Source: Paraburkholderia atlantica (GTDB lineage Bacteria > Pseudomonadota > Gammaproteobacteria > Burkholderiales > Burkholderiaceae). From it: a DNA stretch of 64,000 nucleotides. Where the stretch lies: NCBI RefSeq assembly GCF_009362785.1, contig NZ_WHNQ01000005.1, positions 358,473 to 422,472 on the forward strand. Reading direction: 5' to 3'. Below the pieces are notes generated by a model, which was not told the origin of the DNA, searched no databases, and worked only from the letters and a program-made list of their open reading frames with translations. Each line of letters begins with the position of its first letter. Position 1 is the stretch's first letter. A program made the position numbers and the translations under genes. Shown here one piece after another: positions 30,770 to 40,711 of the stretch.

Positions 30770-31077
30770 GGATCTATTCCATGAACTGCGGAAAGGGAAA
30801 GAGGCCAAACCTGCTACTATAACGACTTTTCCAGACCGCCGTTACGGCGTGCTTACAGCGGGAAAGAGGCGTAGCTGGGGCCGTTTTCCGTGAGTACAAG
30901 ATGCCGCGAGGGGCGAGCGTCGGCGGGCGCGGTAGGGCACGGGCTTTGCGCGTCGCGTCGGCGCGGACCTGCCGATATGCCGGGGCTGGCCGCCCACCTG
31001 TTCGTCCTGCTCCACTGCGCCGGCGGTAAAGGCTGTCCCCACGGGCTCACCGCCCGGTTCATTCAAACAACGCTTCG
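30770..31077 (+). other. Divergent intergenic region uvrA/MFS
   Basis: About 308 bp hold no convincing gene. A TATAGT hexamer on the minus strand near 30820 could be the uvrA -10 element, without a clear -35. No obvious operator was seen. Confidence 0.4.
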
Positions 31078-32265
31078 ATGTCCAATCCGTCCGCCATCTC
31101 CACACGCATGAGCGCGCCCGAATTGCGCGCGACCGTGTCGCTTGCCGCCATCTTCGCGCTGCGCATGCTGGGTCTCTTCATGATCATGCCGGTGTTCTCG
31201 ATCTACGCGAAGACCATCCCGGGCGGCGAGAACGTGCTGCTCGTCGGCATCGCGCTTGGCGCGTACGGCGTCACGCAGTCGATGCTCTACATCTTCTACG
31301 GCTGGATCTCCGACAAGGTCGGCCGCAAGCCGGTGATCGCGACGGGCCTGCTGATCTTCGCGATCGGCAGCTTCGTCGCGGCGGCCGCGCACGACATGAC
31401 GTGGATCATCGTCGGCCGGGTGATTCAGGGGATGGGCGCGGTGTCGTCGGCGGTGATCGCGTTCATCGCCGATTTGACCGCGGAGGAGCACCGCACGAAG
31501 GCGATGGCGATGGTCGGCGGCAGCATCGGCGTGTCGTTCGCGGTCGCGATCGTCGGTGCGCCGATCGTGTTCCACTGGCTCGGCATGAGCGGGCTCTTCA
31601 CGCTGGTCGGCGTGTTCGCGATCCTCGCGGTCGGTGTCGTGCTGTGGGTCGTACCCGATGCGCCGAAGCCGGTGCACGTGCGCGCACCGTTCGCCGAAGT
31701 GCTGCACAACGTCGAGCTGCTGCGCTTGAATTTCGGCGTGCTGGTGCTGCACGCGACGCAAACCGCGCTGTTCCTCGTCGTGCCGCGTATTCTCGAAGCG
31801 GGCGGCCTGCCGGTCGCGTCGCACTGGAAGGTGTATCTGCCGGTAATGGGGCTGTCGTTCGTGATGATGGTGCCGGCGATCATCGCCGCCGAGAAGCGCG
31901 GCAAGATGAAGATCGTGCTGCTGTCGGCGATCGCTCTTATCCTGATCGGCCAGTTGTTATTGGGCGTTGCCCCGCATACGATTCTGAGTGTGGCGGCGAT
32001 CCTGTTCGTGTACTTTCTCGGCTTCAATATTCTCGAGGCCTCGCAGCCTTCGTTGGTGTCTAAGCTCGCGCCGGGCACCCGTAAAGGCGCCGCGGCCGGC
32101 GTGTACAACACCACCCAGTCGATCGGTCTTGCGCTGGGCGGGATGATCGGCGGCTGGCTGCTGAAGGCGAACGGCCAGAGCGCGGTATTCTTCGCCTGCT
32201 CCGGGCTGGTATTTTGCTGGCTTATAATCGCCGCAAAGATGAAACAGCCGCCGCGCAAGGCGTAA
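31078..32265 (+). CDS. MFS transporter
   Basis: A 395-residue, 12-helix major facilitator protein. The family motif between helices 2 and 3 reads GWISDKVGRKPVI, and RVIQGMGAVSSAVIAFIADL matches helix 4 and 5 of YajR-type drug/H+ antiporters. It lacks the C-terminal YAM domain of YajR. The substrate is unknown. It lies divergent from uvrA and directly upstream of ssb, a layout conserved in Burkholderiaceae. A second ATG at 31108 is an alternative start. Confidence 0.9.
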   Translation: MSNPSAISTRMSAPELRATVSLAAIFALRMLGLFMIMPVFSIYAKTIPGGENVLLVGIALGAYGVTQSMLYIFYGWISDKVGRKPVIATGLLIFAIGSFVAAAAHDMTWIIVGRVIQGMGAVSSAVIAFIADLTAEEHRTKAMAMVGGSIGVSFAVAIVGAPIVFHWLGMSGLFTLVGVFAILAVGVVLWVVPDAPKPVHVRAPFAEVLHNVELLRLNFGVLVLHATQTALFLVVPRILEAGGLPVASHWKVYLPVMGLSFVMMVPAIIAAEKRGKMKIVLLSAIALILIGQLLLGVAPHTILSVAAILFVYFLGFNILEASQPSLVSKLAPGTRKGAAAGVYNTTQSIGLALGGMIGGWLLKANGQSAVFFACSGLVFCWLIIAAKMKQPPRKA

Positions 32266-32411
32266 CACAGCGTACTCGGGGCACTTCCCGAATCATCCAG
32301 AACTCACCCGGCGGCGGGCAGAGGCGCTCTTCTGGTCTCGGGCCTGCCGGCCATGGGACGCGAACCGCGTAGTGCCGCGCCGCCTGCAACAGGAATCAAC
32401 AGGAGAAATTC

Positions 32412-32942
32412 ATGGCATCCGTGAACAAGGTCATTCTGGTCGGCAACCTCGGCGCCGATCCGGAAGTCCGCTATCTTCCGAGCGGTGACGCAGTGGCGAA
32501 CATCCGCCTTGCAACGACGGACCGCTACAAGGACAAGGCGTCGGGCGAGATGAAGGAAGCCACCGAGTGGCACCGCGTCGCGTTCTTCGGCCGCCTCGCG
32601 GAAATCGTGGCGGAATATCTGAAGAAGGGCTCGTCGGTGTACCTGGAAGGGCGCATCCGCACGCGCAAGTGGCAAGCGCAGGACGGCACCGATCGTTACT
32701 CGACCGAAATCGTCGCGGAACAAATGCAGATGCTCGGCGGCCGTGGCGGCGCGTCGATGGGTGGCGGCGATGAAGGCGGTTACAGCCGTGGCGAACCGTC
32801 GGAGCGTAGCGGCGGCGGCGGTGGTCGCGGCATGTCGTCGGGCGGCGGCTCGCGTGGCGGCAGCGGCGGTGGCGGCGCGAGCCGTCCGAGCGCGCCGGCT
32901 GGCGGCGGCTTCGACGAGATGGACGACGATATCCCGTTCTGA
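32412..32942 (+). CDS. ssb: Single-stranded DNA-binding protein
   Basis: SSB coats ssDNA during replication, recombination and repair. The 176-residue protein has an N-terminal OB fold ([47 protein letters not shown]), a Gly/Ser-rich disordered linker (about residues 115-165), and the acidic partner-binding tip DDDIPF. AGGAG upstream supports the start. It is followed by a strong terminator. Confidence 0.97.
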   Translation: MASVNKVILVGNLGADPEVRYLPSGDAVANIRLATTDRYKDKASGEMKEATEWHRVAFFGRLAEIVAEYLKKGSSVYLEGRIRTRKWQAQDGTDRYSTEIVAEQMQMLGGRGGASMGGGDEGGYSRGEPSERSGGGGGRGMSSGGGSRGGSGGGGASRPSAPAGGGFDEMDDDIPF

Positions 32943-32994
32943 CCGTTCCGGCTCCATGCCAAACCGGCCAGCGTCCCGCTGATCGACACAACGA

Positions 32995-33036
32995 GAAAGG
33001 CCCGCCTTCTGCCAGCAGAGCGGGCCTTTCTGTTTG
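32995..33036 (+). terminator. Terminator after ssb
   Basis: A perfect 12-bp stem (32995-33006 with 33021-33032) encloses a 14-base loop and is followed by GTTT. It lies between convergent ssb and the DUF4239 gene. Confidence 0.75.
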
Positions 33037-33084
33037 CCGGCATCTTTTACGCCGCACGTGCGCACGGAGCCTTCCCTCCAAAGC

Positions 33085-33885
33085 TCACCTGCTCAAATGC
33101 TCCAACGTATCGCGCAACGGCAGACTCGAAATCACGATCGGCCCAGTGAACGGCGAGTCCAGATCGACGATCACATAAACCGCCGAAGCAATCGACACCG
33201 CCCCCAGCGTGATCGTCACCAGCGCCAACGCATTACGCGGCGCGATCAACCCGAAGCTCAGAAAGATCACGCCTAGCCAGAACGTCAGCGTCTTGAAGAA
33301 CGGCTGCGAAATCGAGCTGTGCCCTTCCTCGATGATTTTCCAGCGCGCGTCGATGACGCGCCGGTACTGTATCAACGCGTCATCGAGCGCGCGTTGCTGC
33401 AACGCGTCCTGCGTGCGCAGTTGTCGCAATTGCCGCCCCACCGTGGTGAGCATGTCGCCCAGACGCACGTTTTCGAGTCGCTGCGAATTGTCGGGCGGGC
33501 CGAGATCGCGTGGATAGTCGCCGCTTGGCGCGGGCTCGCGCGGCCACGTCGACGCGATCGCCGCCGCCGTGTACTGGCGCAACAGGCGCCTCGACTCGTC
33601 GGCTGAGCTGCCGAGCTCGCGCAGCGTCGTGTCGAACTCGATCAGTTCGGCCGCATAGCTGCGCATATCGTTCGACGCGGTGTCGAAGCTCGATTTCGCC
33701 GATGCCGTCATCAAACCCAGCACCAGCGCGGCGAACGTCACCAGCATGCCGATCACGAGTTGCACGAGCTGTACGGTCTCATGCGCCTTGTGCTCCTCGG
33801 GCAGCAGCGGCCGCACCCCGACGCCGAGACCGGTGGCGATCAGCAGCAGCGCGAATACGAGTACGGCCGAACCGATTTCCGACAT
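33085..33885 (-). CDS. DUF4239-family membrane protein
   Basis: A 266-residue protein has two N-terminal helices (GSAVLVFALLLIATGLGVGV, LVQLVIGMLVTFAALVLGLM), a long polar alpha-helical middle and two C-terminal helices. This layout and the motif LGLMTASAKSSFD fit the DUF4239 (bestrophin-like) family. Function is unknown. The ATG at 33885 is chosen because residues encoded upstream are polar and lack a helix expected before it. It converges on ssb. Confidence 0.75.
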   Translation of the reverse strand: MSEIGSAVLVFALLLIATGLGVGVRPLLPEEHKAHETVQLVQLVIGMLVTFAALVLGLMTASAKSSFDTASNDMRSYAAELIEFDTTLRELGSSADESRRLLRQYTAAAIASTWPREPAPSGDYPRDLGPPDNSQRLENVRLGDMLTTVGRQLRQLRTQDALQQRALDDALIQYRRVIDARWKIIEEGHSSISQPFFKTLTFWLGVIFLSFGLIAPRNALALVTITLGAVSIASAVYVIVDLDSPFTGPIVISSLPLRDTLEHLSR

Positions 33886-34146
33886 GGGCGCGCTCCGGGC
33901 TGGAAGGGGCTTCGACAGACGAGCTGCAGCAAACGGGCTTCGAAACTCTATTGATGTAACGCAAGCCGGGCGAGCGATCAACCATAAAGTTTTCGACCGA
34001 TACGCCGTTGTCCTCAATGTGCTGTTTGCTTAATTTTCAGACAAGTTGCGGACCGGGCCGAACGGCGTGGGCGCAGCCTGCGTGGCCATGCAGCTATCGT
34101 TAGCGATACGGAACCATCGGCCGGGCAGCCCAAGGAGAGCAGTCCG

Positions 34147-35793
34147 ATGTTGAAAAAACTGTCGATTCGCACCAGCCTCACCCTGATGATCGTGTTCTTC
34201 GGCATCACGCTGCTGCTCGGCGCGGCCGCGGGATTGTTGTCGCTGCGCTCGTCGAACGCGTCGCTGCAACAGATGTACACGGTCGACACGCCCGCCGTCG
34301 CCGACCTGGAAGGCAGCTCCGGCCAGTTGCTGCGCCTGCGTCTGGCGCTCGCGACCTATGCGTCGCTCGTGGCTCTGAACGATCAGGACGGCGCGAGCGC
34401 CGTGCTCAAGCGCTTCGACCAGTACCGCAAAGCTTCTGACGAGCGGCTTGCCCACTATTTGAGCCATGCGGGCACGGATGCCGATGAGCAGCGTCTGATC
34501 GCCGACATGCAGCAAAAGCGCGACGCGTTTCTGCGCGATGGCGTCGATCCGACGCTCGCCGCGCTGAAGTCGAGCGACACCAACGCCTTCCAGCAATTGC
34601 AGGCGCATAAGCTGCCGTCGCTGTACAGCGCGTACGAGAAGGCGATGCTCGCGCTCGAGCAGTTGCAGCTCGATCATGGCGCGCAGCGCTATAAGGATGC
34701 GCAGGACCTGTTTTACGCGATCAGCACCGCGGTGGCGATCGGCATTGGGCTGTCGCTGGTCGGCGGCTTGCTCGCCCGCTTCGTGCTCGTGCGCGCGATC
34801 GTCACGCCGGTCGATGCGACGATCGCTCAGTTCCAGCGTATCGCCAACGGCGACCTCAGCGGCCGCGTCGAAGTGCTCGGCGGCAACGAAATGGGGCGTC
34901 TCGCGGCTGCGCTGCGCAAGATGCAGGAGTCGCTGATCGCGACCGTCAACGCGGTTCGTCAAGGCACCGAATCGATTGATACCGGCGTCAGCGAGATCGC
35001 GGCGGGCAACGCCGATCTGTCGCAACGCACCGAGGAGCAGGCCGCGGCGCTCGAGGAAACGGCCGCGAGCATCGAAGAGCTGACCTCGACGGTCAAGCAG
35101 ACGGCCGACAACGCGAAGCAGGCAAGCACGCTCGCACAGGGCGCCTCGACGCTGGCCGCGCAGGGCGGCGAGTTGACCGAGCAGGTGGTCGGCACGATGC
35201 ACGGCATCGTCGACGATTCGCGGCGGATTGCCGATATCGTCGGTGTGATCGAGGGGATCGCGTTCCAGACCAACATCCTCGCGCTGAACGCCGCAGTCGA
35301 GGCGGCGCGCGCCGGCGAGCAGGGACGCGGCTTCGCGGTCGTCGCGAGCGAAGTGCGCTCGCTCGCACAGCGCAGCGCGGCGGCGGCCAAGGAGATCAAG
35401 GGCTTGATCGATGCGTCGACCGCGCGCGTGGAGCAGGGCTCGCAGCTCGTCGAACGCTCGGGTAGGACGATGAACGACATCGTCGGCGCGATCGCGCGCG
35501 TCAGTTCGATCATGAACGAGATCGCGGCGGCAGCGCTCGAACAGAGCACCGGCATCGATCAGGTCAATCGCGCGGTCGGTCAGATGGACGAGGTCACGCA
35601 ACAGAATGCGGCGCTCGTCGAGCAGGCGGCCGCAGCGGCGAGTTCGCTGGAAGATCAGGCTCGGCGCCTGTCGGCGGCGGTGGCGGTGTTCCGGACTGGC
35701 AGCGAGTCGCGCGGCGGTGTTTCGGCGCCAGGCGCGAAGCTGGCCGGGGTTGCCCGCGAGCGGAGCCTGGAGAGCGAGTTCGTCGCGGCGTGA
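34147..35793 (+). CDS. Methyl-accepting chemotaxis protein
   Basis: A 548-residue transmembrane chemoreceptor. It has TM1 at about residues 10-32, a periplasmic Tar-like four-helix-bundle sensor (33-190), TM2 (about 192-217), a HAMP domain (218-270) and a long signalling helix pair. The conserved hairpin reads [21 protein letters not shown] and [20 protein letters not shown]. No C-terminal NWETF-type CheR-docking pentapeptide is present. The ligand is unknown and no che genes are adjacent. Its stop codon falls at the left edge of the duplicated segment described at 35786. Confidence 0.93.
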   Translation: MLKKLSIRTSLTLMIVFFGITLLLGAAAGLLSLRSSNASLQQMYTVDTPAVADLEGSSGQLLRLRLALATYASLVALNDQDGASAVLKRFDQYRKASDERLAHYLSHAGTDADEQRLIADMQQKRDAFLRDGVDPTLAALKSSDTNAFQQLQAHKLPSLYSAYEKAMLALEQLQLDHGAQRYKDAQDLFYAISTAVAIGIGLSLVGGLLARFVLVRAIVTPVDATIAQFQRIANGDLSGRVEVLGGNEMGRLAAALRKMQESLIATVNAVRQGTESIDTGVSEIAAGNADLSQRTEEQAAALEETAASIEELTSTVKQTADNAKQASTLAQGASTLAAQGGELTEQVVGTMHGIVDDSRRIADIVGVIEGIAFQTNILALNAAVEAARAGEQGRGFAVVASEVRSLAQRSAAAAKEIKGLIDASTARVEQGSQLVERSGRTMNDIVGAIARVSSIMNEIAAAALEQSTGIDQVNRAVGQMDEVTQQNAALVEQAAAAASSLEDQARRLSAAVAVFRTGSESRGGVSAPGAKLAGVARERSLESEFVAA

Positions 35794-36096
35794 TGCGAGC
35801 CGTTGCGCGGGATCACCGCGCAACTTCTCACAGTCTCTCTACTGGATGGCTACCTAATACCTCACCACGGCGTCGACTTGCTAGGACGCCATCAGCCGCG
35901 CGAGGTTGCGCATCTGCGAGTCGATGTTGTTGCGCCGCGCCCGCAGCGAACGCCTGCAACTGCGCGGTCAGATAAGCCGTTGATTGTCGCCCAGCCACGG
36001 CGCCGGGTTCTTGAGATCGAGTTGGCCGTGACGCGCGGCGCAAGGTCCGATATTGCGTCGCGGGTGGCCCTGCATCACGAGCCCGACCGCGATAGC
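35786..36096 (-). pseudogene. Decayed tandem copy of the 3' end of the adjacent dihaem cytochrome c gene
   Basis: This segment aligns along its length with 36107-36411, which covers the last part and 3' flank of the intact cytochrome c gene; it includes a shared 20-base block (35955-35974 and 36270-36289). The minus-strand translation still shows AYLTAQLQAFA. It carries small indels that break the frame, and the haem motif CAACH of the intact gene is CAARH here (36028-36042), so the second haem-binding cysteine is lost. It lacks an N-terminus and cannot encode a functional cytochrome. Confidence 0.8.
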
Positions 36097-36106
36097 GAAT
36101 AGGTCA

Positions 36107-36411
36107 CGGCGTGACGCGAGCCGTTGCGCTGCGTCACCGCGCATCTTCCCACTACTGCATGGCCGCGTAATACCTCGACACGGCGTCCATTTCCTCGGGC
36201 GTCATCTGCCGCGCGACATGGCGCATCTGCTCGTTGATGTCGTTGTGCCGAGCGCCCGAAGCGAACGCTTGCAACTGCGCGGTCAGATAGGCCGCCGACA
36301 GTCCGCCGAGCCACGGTGCCGCGCCTTTGCGGTCTAGCTGGCCATGGCACGCCGCGCACGGCGCGATATTGCGTTGCGGATCGCCCTGCATCACGAGCCT
36401 GACTGCAATCG
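36107..36411 (-). repeat. Intact member of the tandem duplication
   Basis: This copy corresponds to 35786-36096 with an offset of about 315-321 bases. It comprises the last ~87 codons of the dihaem cytochrome c gene, with the second CXXCH, and 40-odd bases beyond the stop. Confidence 0.8.
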
Positions 36412-36958
36412 GATCGGGTGCTTCGCCGGCCCGGGTTTTCTCGGCCGCAGGAGCGCGCGGGAGCGACGCGTAGTAGGCCGCAAGATCGTTCAGATCCTGA
36501 TCGCTGCGTCCCGCGACGATCGGCTGCATGACCGCGCTTGGCCGCTGGCCGCTCTGAAAGTCGCGCATTTCCTTGTAGATCACGTCGGCGTACTGTCCGG
36601 CTAGCGGAGGCGCGGTGACCTGCACGGTAGCGAGCACGCCGTGGCACATCGAGCAGTGCTGATTCGCAAGCGTCGCACCGCGGCCGATCGAATCCGCCAA
36701 CGGGTGATTCGCGCCGGAAGGCGGTAAGACGACGACGTCACTCGGTACCTGGCTCTTCTCATTGCCGCTGTACCAGCTCGACGGCACGCCGGCGGCGCCG
36801 CAAATCCTCGCCCACAGACTGAGGTCGCCGAACGCGCTACTCGCGGACGGCAGCCATACGAAGCCGATCAGAATGCCGACGATCGCAACCCCGAGCGTGC
36901 CGCCGACGCTCCACACGAACCACGGATTGCGCAGGGTGAACAGGCGTTCTTCGTTCAT
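36152..36958 (-). CDS. Membrane-anchored dihaem cytochrome c
   Basis: A 268-residue protein with an N-terminal membrane helix (VWSVGGTLGVAIVGILIGFVW) and two class I cytochrome c domains facing the periplasm, with haem motifs CSMCHG and CAACHG. It resembles c4-type cytochromes and may donate electrons to the oxidase encoded immediately upstream. I chose the ATG at 36958, which overlaps the oxidase subunit I stop by 4 bases (ATGA); the longer frame is antisense noise. A decayed duplicate of its 3' end lies downstream. Confidence 0.88.
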   Translation of the reverse strand: MNEERLFTLRNPWFVWSVGGTLGVAIVGILIGFVWLPSASSAFGDLSLWARICGAAGVPSSWYSGNEKSQVPSDVVVLPPSGANHPLADSIGRGATLANQHCSMCHGVLATVQVTAPPLAGQYADVIYKEMRDFQSGQRPSAVMQPIVAGRSDQDLNDLAAYYASLPRAPAAEKTRAGEAPDPIAVRLVMQGDPQRNIAPCAACHGQLDRKGAAPWLGGLSAAYLTAQLQAFASGARHNDINEQMRHVARQMTPEEMDAVSRYYAAMQ

Positions 36959-38580
36959 CGCGACGCTCCGACGACGACTGCCGGCACCGAAGTCTGCGGC
37001 AGTCCGAGCAACTGGAAGATCGGGAAGCTGTAATTGACGACCGTGAGCCCGATCATCAGCGCGACCCACAGGCCGAAGCCGTTGAGCGCGACCGGCACGC
37101 GCTCGACCGGGTGCGCCGCGACCGCGAAGCGGAACGCCGGCGGTTCTTCCACGGGGCCGAACTGCGATTTCGCGAGGATATAGACGAACTGCAGGCCGGA
37201 CACCAGCAGGATCAGGCCGCCCACCGCCGACATGACGACCCACACGCCCTGTCCCTGCACGCCGGGCATCGCGTAGTCGTAATAGGCCATGCGGCGCGGC
37301 GCGCCGAGCAGGCCGACCCAATGCCACGGTATCGTGACCACCATCATGCCGATGAACCACAGCCACAATTGCGTGCGCATCAGTTTCGCCGACCCGATCG
37401 CGCGGCCGGTCAGTTGCGGCCACAGTTCGTATGCGATCACGAAGTACATGATGACGATCGCGCCGCCGAAAATCAGGTGGAAGTGGCCGGTCACCCACTG
37501 CGTGTTATGCACGGTCGAGTTCAGCTGATAGCTCATGTTGATGAGGCCGCCCGCGCCGCCGAAGCCGAGCATCACGAATGAGAACGCGACCGCCAGCATG
37601 ATCGGGTTGCTCCACGGCAACGCGGTCAGCCAGCCGAGCGCGCCCTTGCCGCCGTGCAGCCGGCCGGCGATTTCCACCGACGCGCAGATCGTGAACACGG
37701 TCAGCAGCGTCGGCACCGACACCATGCCGGTGAATACCGCATGCAGGAACTTGAAGCCAGCGCCGACCTGCGGGTCGACGAACAGGTGATGGATGCCGAT
37801 CGGCATCGCGAACACGAGGAACAGGATGAACGACACGCGTGCCATCGAGTCGCTGTAGAGCCGTCCGCCGATCGAGCGTGGCACCAGCGTGTAGAACGCG
37901 ATGTAAGCCGGAAACAGCCAGAAGTAGACGATCGCGTGCAGCGTCCACGAGAACAGCACGCGCGCGAGGCCGGCGTCGATCGTATGGGCGAAACCGAGTG
38001 CGACGGGCAGGATCTGGAACAGGATCTCGAGCGCCGCGCCGACCGCGGTCCAGGCCCACAGGTACGCTCCCGCGACGTTCGCGAACATCGCGAGCGGCAC
38101 AGGCTTGCCCGGGTTCGCACGCTTCCAGATCCGCAGGTTCACATGCATCAGCGCGACCCAGATCCACGAGCCGACCACCACGAGCACGACGCCGAGATAG
38201 TAGAACGGGCTGCCGATCATCGGCGGATAGAACGTGTAGAGCACCGACGCCTTGCCGAGCGCGACCGGCACCATCGCCATCACGGCGCCGACCCCCAGCA
38301 TGATGAAGGCGGCCCACGCCCATTTGAGGCCGACGAGGCGCTGCCCAAGCGAGAGTTCGACGATTGCGTAGCCGAAGGCCATCGCGATCAGCGTCGGCAT
38401 CACGTAGGCCATCACGGTGCCGTGCGCGGTCACCGAACGGTAGTACAGCTCTGGATCGCCGATCCACGGCAACAGGGGACTGCGCACCAGCATCTGCCAT
38501 GCGCCGAGGCATAGCGCGATCGCGAACGTGATGAAGGCGAGCCAGAAATGCGCGAGTACGAGTCGCTTAGCGTGGAACAC
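36955..38580 (-). CDS. ba3-type cytochrome c oxidase subunit I
   Basis: The 541-residue catalytic subunit of a B-family haem-copper oxidase reduces O2 and pumps protons. Helix motifs match the Thermus ba3 enzyme: SVTAHGTVMAYV (low-spin haem ligand), TLHAIVYFWLFPAY (Cu-B His with the cross-linked Tyr four residues on), IGIHHLFVDP (Cu-B His pair) and HNTQWVTGHFHLIF (haem ligands). It has about 13 helices. It overlaps the subunit II gene by 14 bases and the downstream cytochrome gene by 4. It resembles CbaA, not the aa3-type CtaD. Confidence 0.92.
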   Translation of the reverse strand: MFHAKRLVLAHFWLAFITFAIALCLGAWQMLVRSPLLPWIGDPELYYRSVTAHGTVMAYVMPTLIAMAFGYAIVELSLGQRLVGLKWAWAAFIMLGVGAVMAMVPVALGKASVLYTFYPPMIGSPFYYLGVVLVVVGSWIWVALMHVNLRIWKRANPGKPVPLAMFANVAGAYLWAWTAVGAALEILFQILPVALGFAHTIDAGLARVLFSWTLHAIVYFWLFPAYIAFYTLVPRSIGGRLYSDSMARVSFILFLVFAMPIGIHHLFVDPQVGAGFKFLHAVFTGMVSVPTLLTVFTICASVEIAGRLHGGKGALGWLTALPWSNPIMLAVAFSFVMLGFGGAGGLINMSYQLNSTVHNTQWVTGHFHLIFGGAIVIMYFVIAYELWPQLTGRAIGSAKLMRTQLWLWFIGMMVVTIPWHWVGLLGAPRRMAYYDYAMPGVQGQGVWVVMSAVGGLILLVSGLQFVYILAKSQFGPVEEPPAFRFAVAAHPVERVPVALNGFGLWVALMIGLTVVNYSFPIFQLLGLPQTSVPAVVVGASR

Positions 38581-39139
38581 AGCTCAGTCTCCGTGATTGT
38601 CGTGCCTGCTCGAAGAAGGCGGCTTTGTCGATCACCTTCACGTGCGCCCACATCGTCTGATGGCCGAAGCCGCAGAATTCGTGGCACGGCATCGCGTGAT
38701 CGGCGGGATGGTCGAACTGCGTGTTCAGCGTCGCGACGTAGCCGGGCACGATCATCGTGTTGATGTTGGTGTCGGTGACGAGCAGGCCGTGCACGACGTC
38801 GGCGCTGGTGGTGCGGATCGTGATCGGCGTATCGGCGGGCACCAGCAGACATTGCGGCGTGAACGAGTACTGCTGCGCGACGAAGCGCACGATCACCGAG
38901 CCGTCCGGCTGCACCGCGCTGCCGAGATTGTCCTCGGCGAATTCGCCGGATAGCTGCAGGCGCGACGGATCGATCGTCTCGACGCGCGACGGCGGCATCA
39001 TCGACCAATGCACGCCCACGAACACGACAACGGCTAGCATCAGCACGATCATCGCGACCGCGAAGATGGCCCAGCGCCGCTCGGCGCGCAATGCGACCGC
39101 GTGGCCGCTACCCGGTTGATGAGAAGAGTCGGTCGACAT
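38567..39139 (-). CDS. ba3-type cytochrome c oxidase subunit II
   Basis: A 190-residue protein has one N-terminal membrane helix (IFAVAMIVLMLAVVVFVGV) and a periplasmic cupredoxin domain. The CuA site is complete: His in DVVHGLLV and CHEFCGFGHQTM with two Cys, His and Met. It receives electrons from cytochrome c and passes them to subunit I. It lies between the small subunit gene (2-bp gap) and subunit I (14-bp overlap). Confidence 0.92.
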   Translation of the reverse strand: MSTDSSHQPGSGHAVALRAERRWAIFAVAMIVLMLAVVVFVGVHWSMMPPSRVETIDPSRLQLSGEFAEDNLGSAVQPDGSVIVRFVAQQYSFTPQCLLVPADTPITIRTTSADVVHGLLVTDTNINTMIVPGYVATLNTQFDHPADHAMPCHEFCGFGHQTMWAHVKVIDKAAFFEQARQSRRLSCVPR

Positions 39140-39141
39140 GG

Positions 39142-39318
39142 TCAGTGGATGATGCCGCGCGGCAGAAACGCGAAAAAGTAGAAGGCGAACCAGATCAGCA
39201 TCACGATGACGGTGGCGACGCCGGCCAGCGCGATCGCGCCGCGCGGACCGGCCGCGACGACGTGTTCGACTTCGTCGTCGGTCGGCGGGGCGGCGCTGGG
39301 CGGGTCGTTCGCTTTCAT
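39142..39318 (-). CDS. Small single-helix oxidase subunit (IIa-like)
   Basis: A 58-residue protein starts MKANDPPSAAPPTDD and has one C-terminal membrane helix (GAIALAGVATVIVMLIWFAFYFF) ending close to the C-terminus. Its size, single helix and place directly before subunit II fit subunit IIa (CbaD-like) of ba3 oxidases; sequence similarity alone is too short to prove it. The ATG at 39318 follows GAGAACC. Confidence 0.7.
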   Translation of the reverse strand: MKANDPPSAAPPTDDEVEHVVAAGPRGAIALAGVATVIVMLIWFAFYFFAFLPRGIIH

Positions 39319-39370
39319 GTCGATGGTTCTCCTATGCGGCGCTTTCGTATAGCGCTGTCGGGACGGCAAC

Positions 39371-40711
39371 TCAATGCAGCGGCGCCTTGCGCAGCTCGTT
39401 GACCTCGCGGGCCGACACCGGCAGCCCGTGATTGCCCCACGCGGTGCGGATGAACGTGACGACGGCGGCCGCTTCGGCGTCGTTCAGCTCCTGGCCGAAC
39501 GGCGGCATGCCGAACGGCTGCGGATTGCGTTTCGTGCCTGGCGGGAAGCCGCCGTTCAGCACGATGCGGATCGGATTGACGGCCGAGTCCATTTCGATCG
39601 ACTGGTTGCCCGCGAGCGGCGGGTAGTGCGGCAACTGTCCTTCGCCATTGTCGCCGTGGCAGATCGCGCACTTGTCCGCATAGATCTGCTTGCCGAGCGC
39701 GAACACCTTCGGGTTCGGCGTCGCGCTCGGGCCGGTCTTGCGGCCGCCCTGGTCAGGCAGCGACTTCAGATAGACGGCCATCGCGCGGATGTCTTCCTCG
39801 CTCAGATGCTGCAGGCTGTGATAGGTGACCTCGGCCATCGGGCCGTAGACGGCGCCGCGGTTGGAGATGCCTGCCTGCAACAGATCGACGATGTCCTGGA
39901 TGCTCCAGTCGCCGAGGCCGCCGTCCTTGTCCGAAGTCAGCGACGGCGCGTACCAGTTCTGCACCGGAATCAGCCCGCCCGCGAACTGCTCGCGCGGCGA
40001 TGAACCGCCCAGCATGTTGATGCGCGTGTGGCACATCGTGCAGTGCCCGAGCCCCTCGACCAGATACGCGCCGCGATTCCATTCGACCGATTTGGTCGGG
40101 TCGGGCTTGAACTCACCCTCGTGGAAATACAGCGTGCGCCAGCCGTACAGCAGATCGCGCTGATTGAACGGGAAGCGCAGCGTGTGCGGGTGATTCGGTT
40201 GACGCACGGGCTCGACGGTCTTCAGGAACGCGAAGATCGCGTTCGAGTCCTCGCGCGTGACCTTCGTGTACTGGGCGACCGGCATCGCCGGATAGATCGG
40301 CGCGCCGTCCGGCTTGCGGCCGGTGCGCATCATCTTGAAGAACGCTTCCTCGCTCCACGTGCCGATGCCGTACTGCGGGTCAGGCGTGATGTTCGGCGAG
40401 TACAGCGTGCCGAACGGCGTTTCCATTGCGAGGCCGCCGGCGAACAGCCGGCCGCGCGGCGCGGTGTGACACGCAATGCAGTCGCCCGCGCGCGCCAGGT
40501 ATTCGCCGCGTCGGACGATCTCAGGGCGGGTGTCGGGACTGGTTCCAGCCGTGGTAGTCGATTCCGCGCCTTGGGGCGCGGCGGTCGCGGCATGGGCCGT
40601 CGTCGCGAGTGGTCCATCGAGCAGCAACGCGAGCGCGAGGCTGCCGATCGCAAGGACGCTAGCCATGCTTGCCGGGCGCAGCCAACCGGACGGGCGAAGT
40701 GTCCGCTTCAT
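39371..40711 (-). CDS. Trihaem cytochrome c, alcohol-dehydrogenase cytochrome-subunit type
   Basis: A 446-residue exported protein has a signal peptide ending near TTAHA-A and three cytochrome c domains with haem motifs CIACH, CTMCH and CAICH. The first domain block GEYLARAGDCIACHTAPRG and the order of domains resemble the membrane cytochrome subunits of periplasmic alcohol or gluconate dehydrogenases. No dehydrogenase gene is present, so here it may feed electrons to the ba3 oxidase. The ATG at 40711 overlaps the preceding gene by 4 bases. Confidence 0.87.
   Translation of the reverse strand: MKRTLRPSGWLRPASMASVLAIGSLALALLLDGPLATTAHAATAAPQGAESTTTAGTSPDTRPEIVRRGEYLARAGDCIACHTAPRGRLFAGGLAMETPFGTLYSPNITPDPQYGIGTWSEEAFFKMMRTGRKPDGAPIYPAMPVAQYTKVTREDSNAIFAFLKTVEPVRQPNHPHTLRFPFNQRDLLYGWRTLYFHEGEFKPDPTKSVEWNRGAYLVEGLGHCTMCHTRINMLGGSSPREQFAGGLIPVQNWYAPSLTSDKDGGLGDWSIQDIVDLLQAGISNRGAVYGPMAEVTYHSLQHLSEEDIRAMAVYLKSLPDQGGRKTGPSATPNPKVFALGKQIYADKCAICHGDNGEGQLPHYPPLAGNQSIEMDSAVNPIRIVLNGGFPPGTKRNPQPFGMPPFGQELNDAEAAAVVTFIRTAWGNHGLPVSAREVNELRKAPLH

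Noticed and set aside
30770..31077. LexA box upstream of uvrA
   Set aside because: No CTGT-N8-ACAG pattern was found in the intergenic region.
30842..31105. Minus-strand frames between uvrA and the MFS gene
   Set aside because: Arg/Pro-rich, overlap the MFS start, and have no supporting features.
34030..35823. Minus-strand frame of 597 codons
   Set aside because: Antisense to the chemoreceptor gene.
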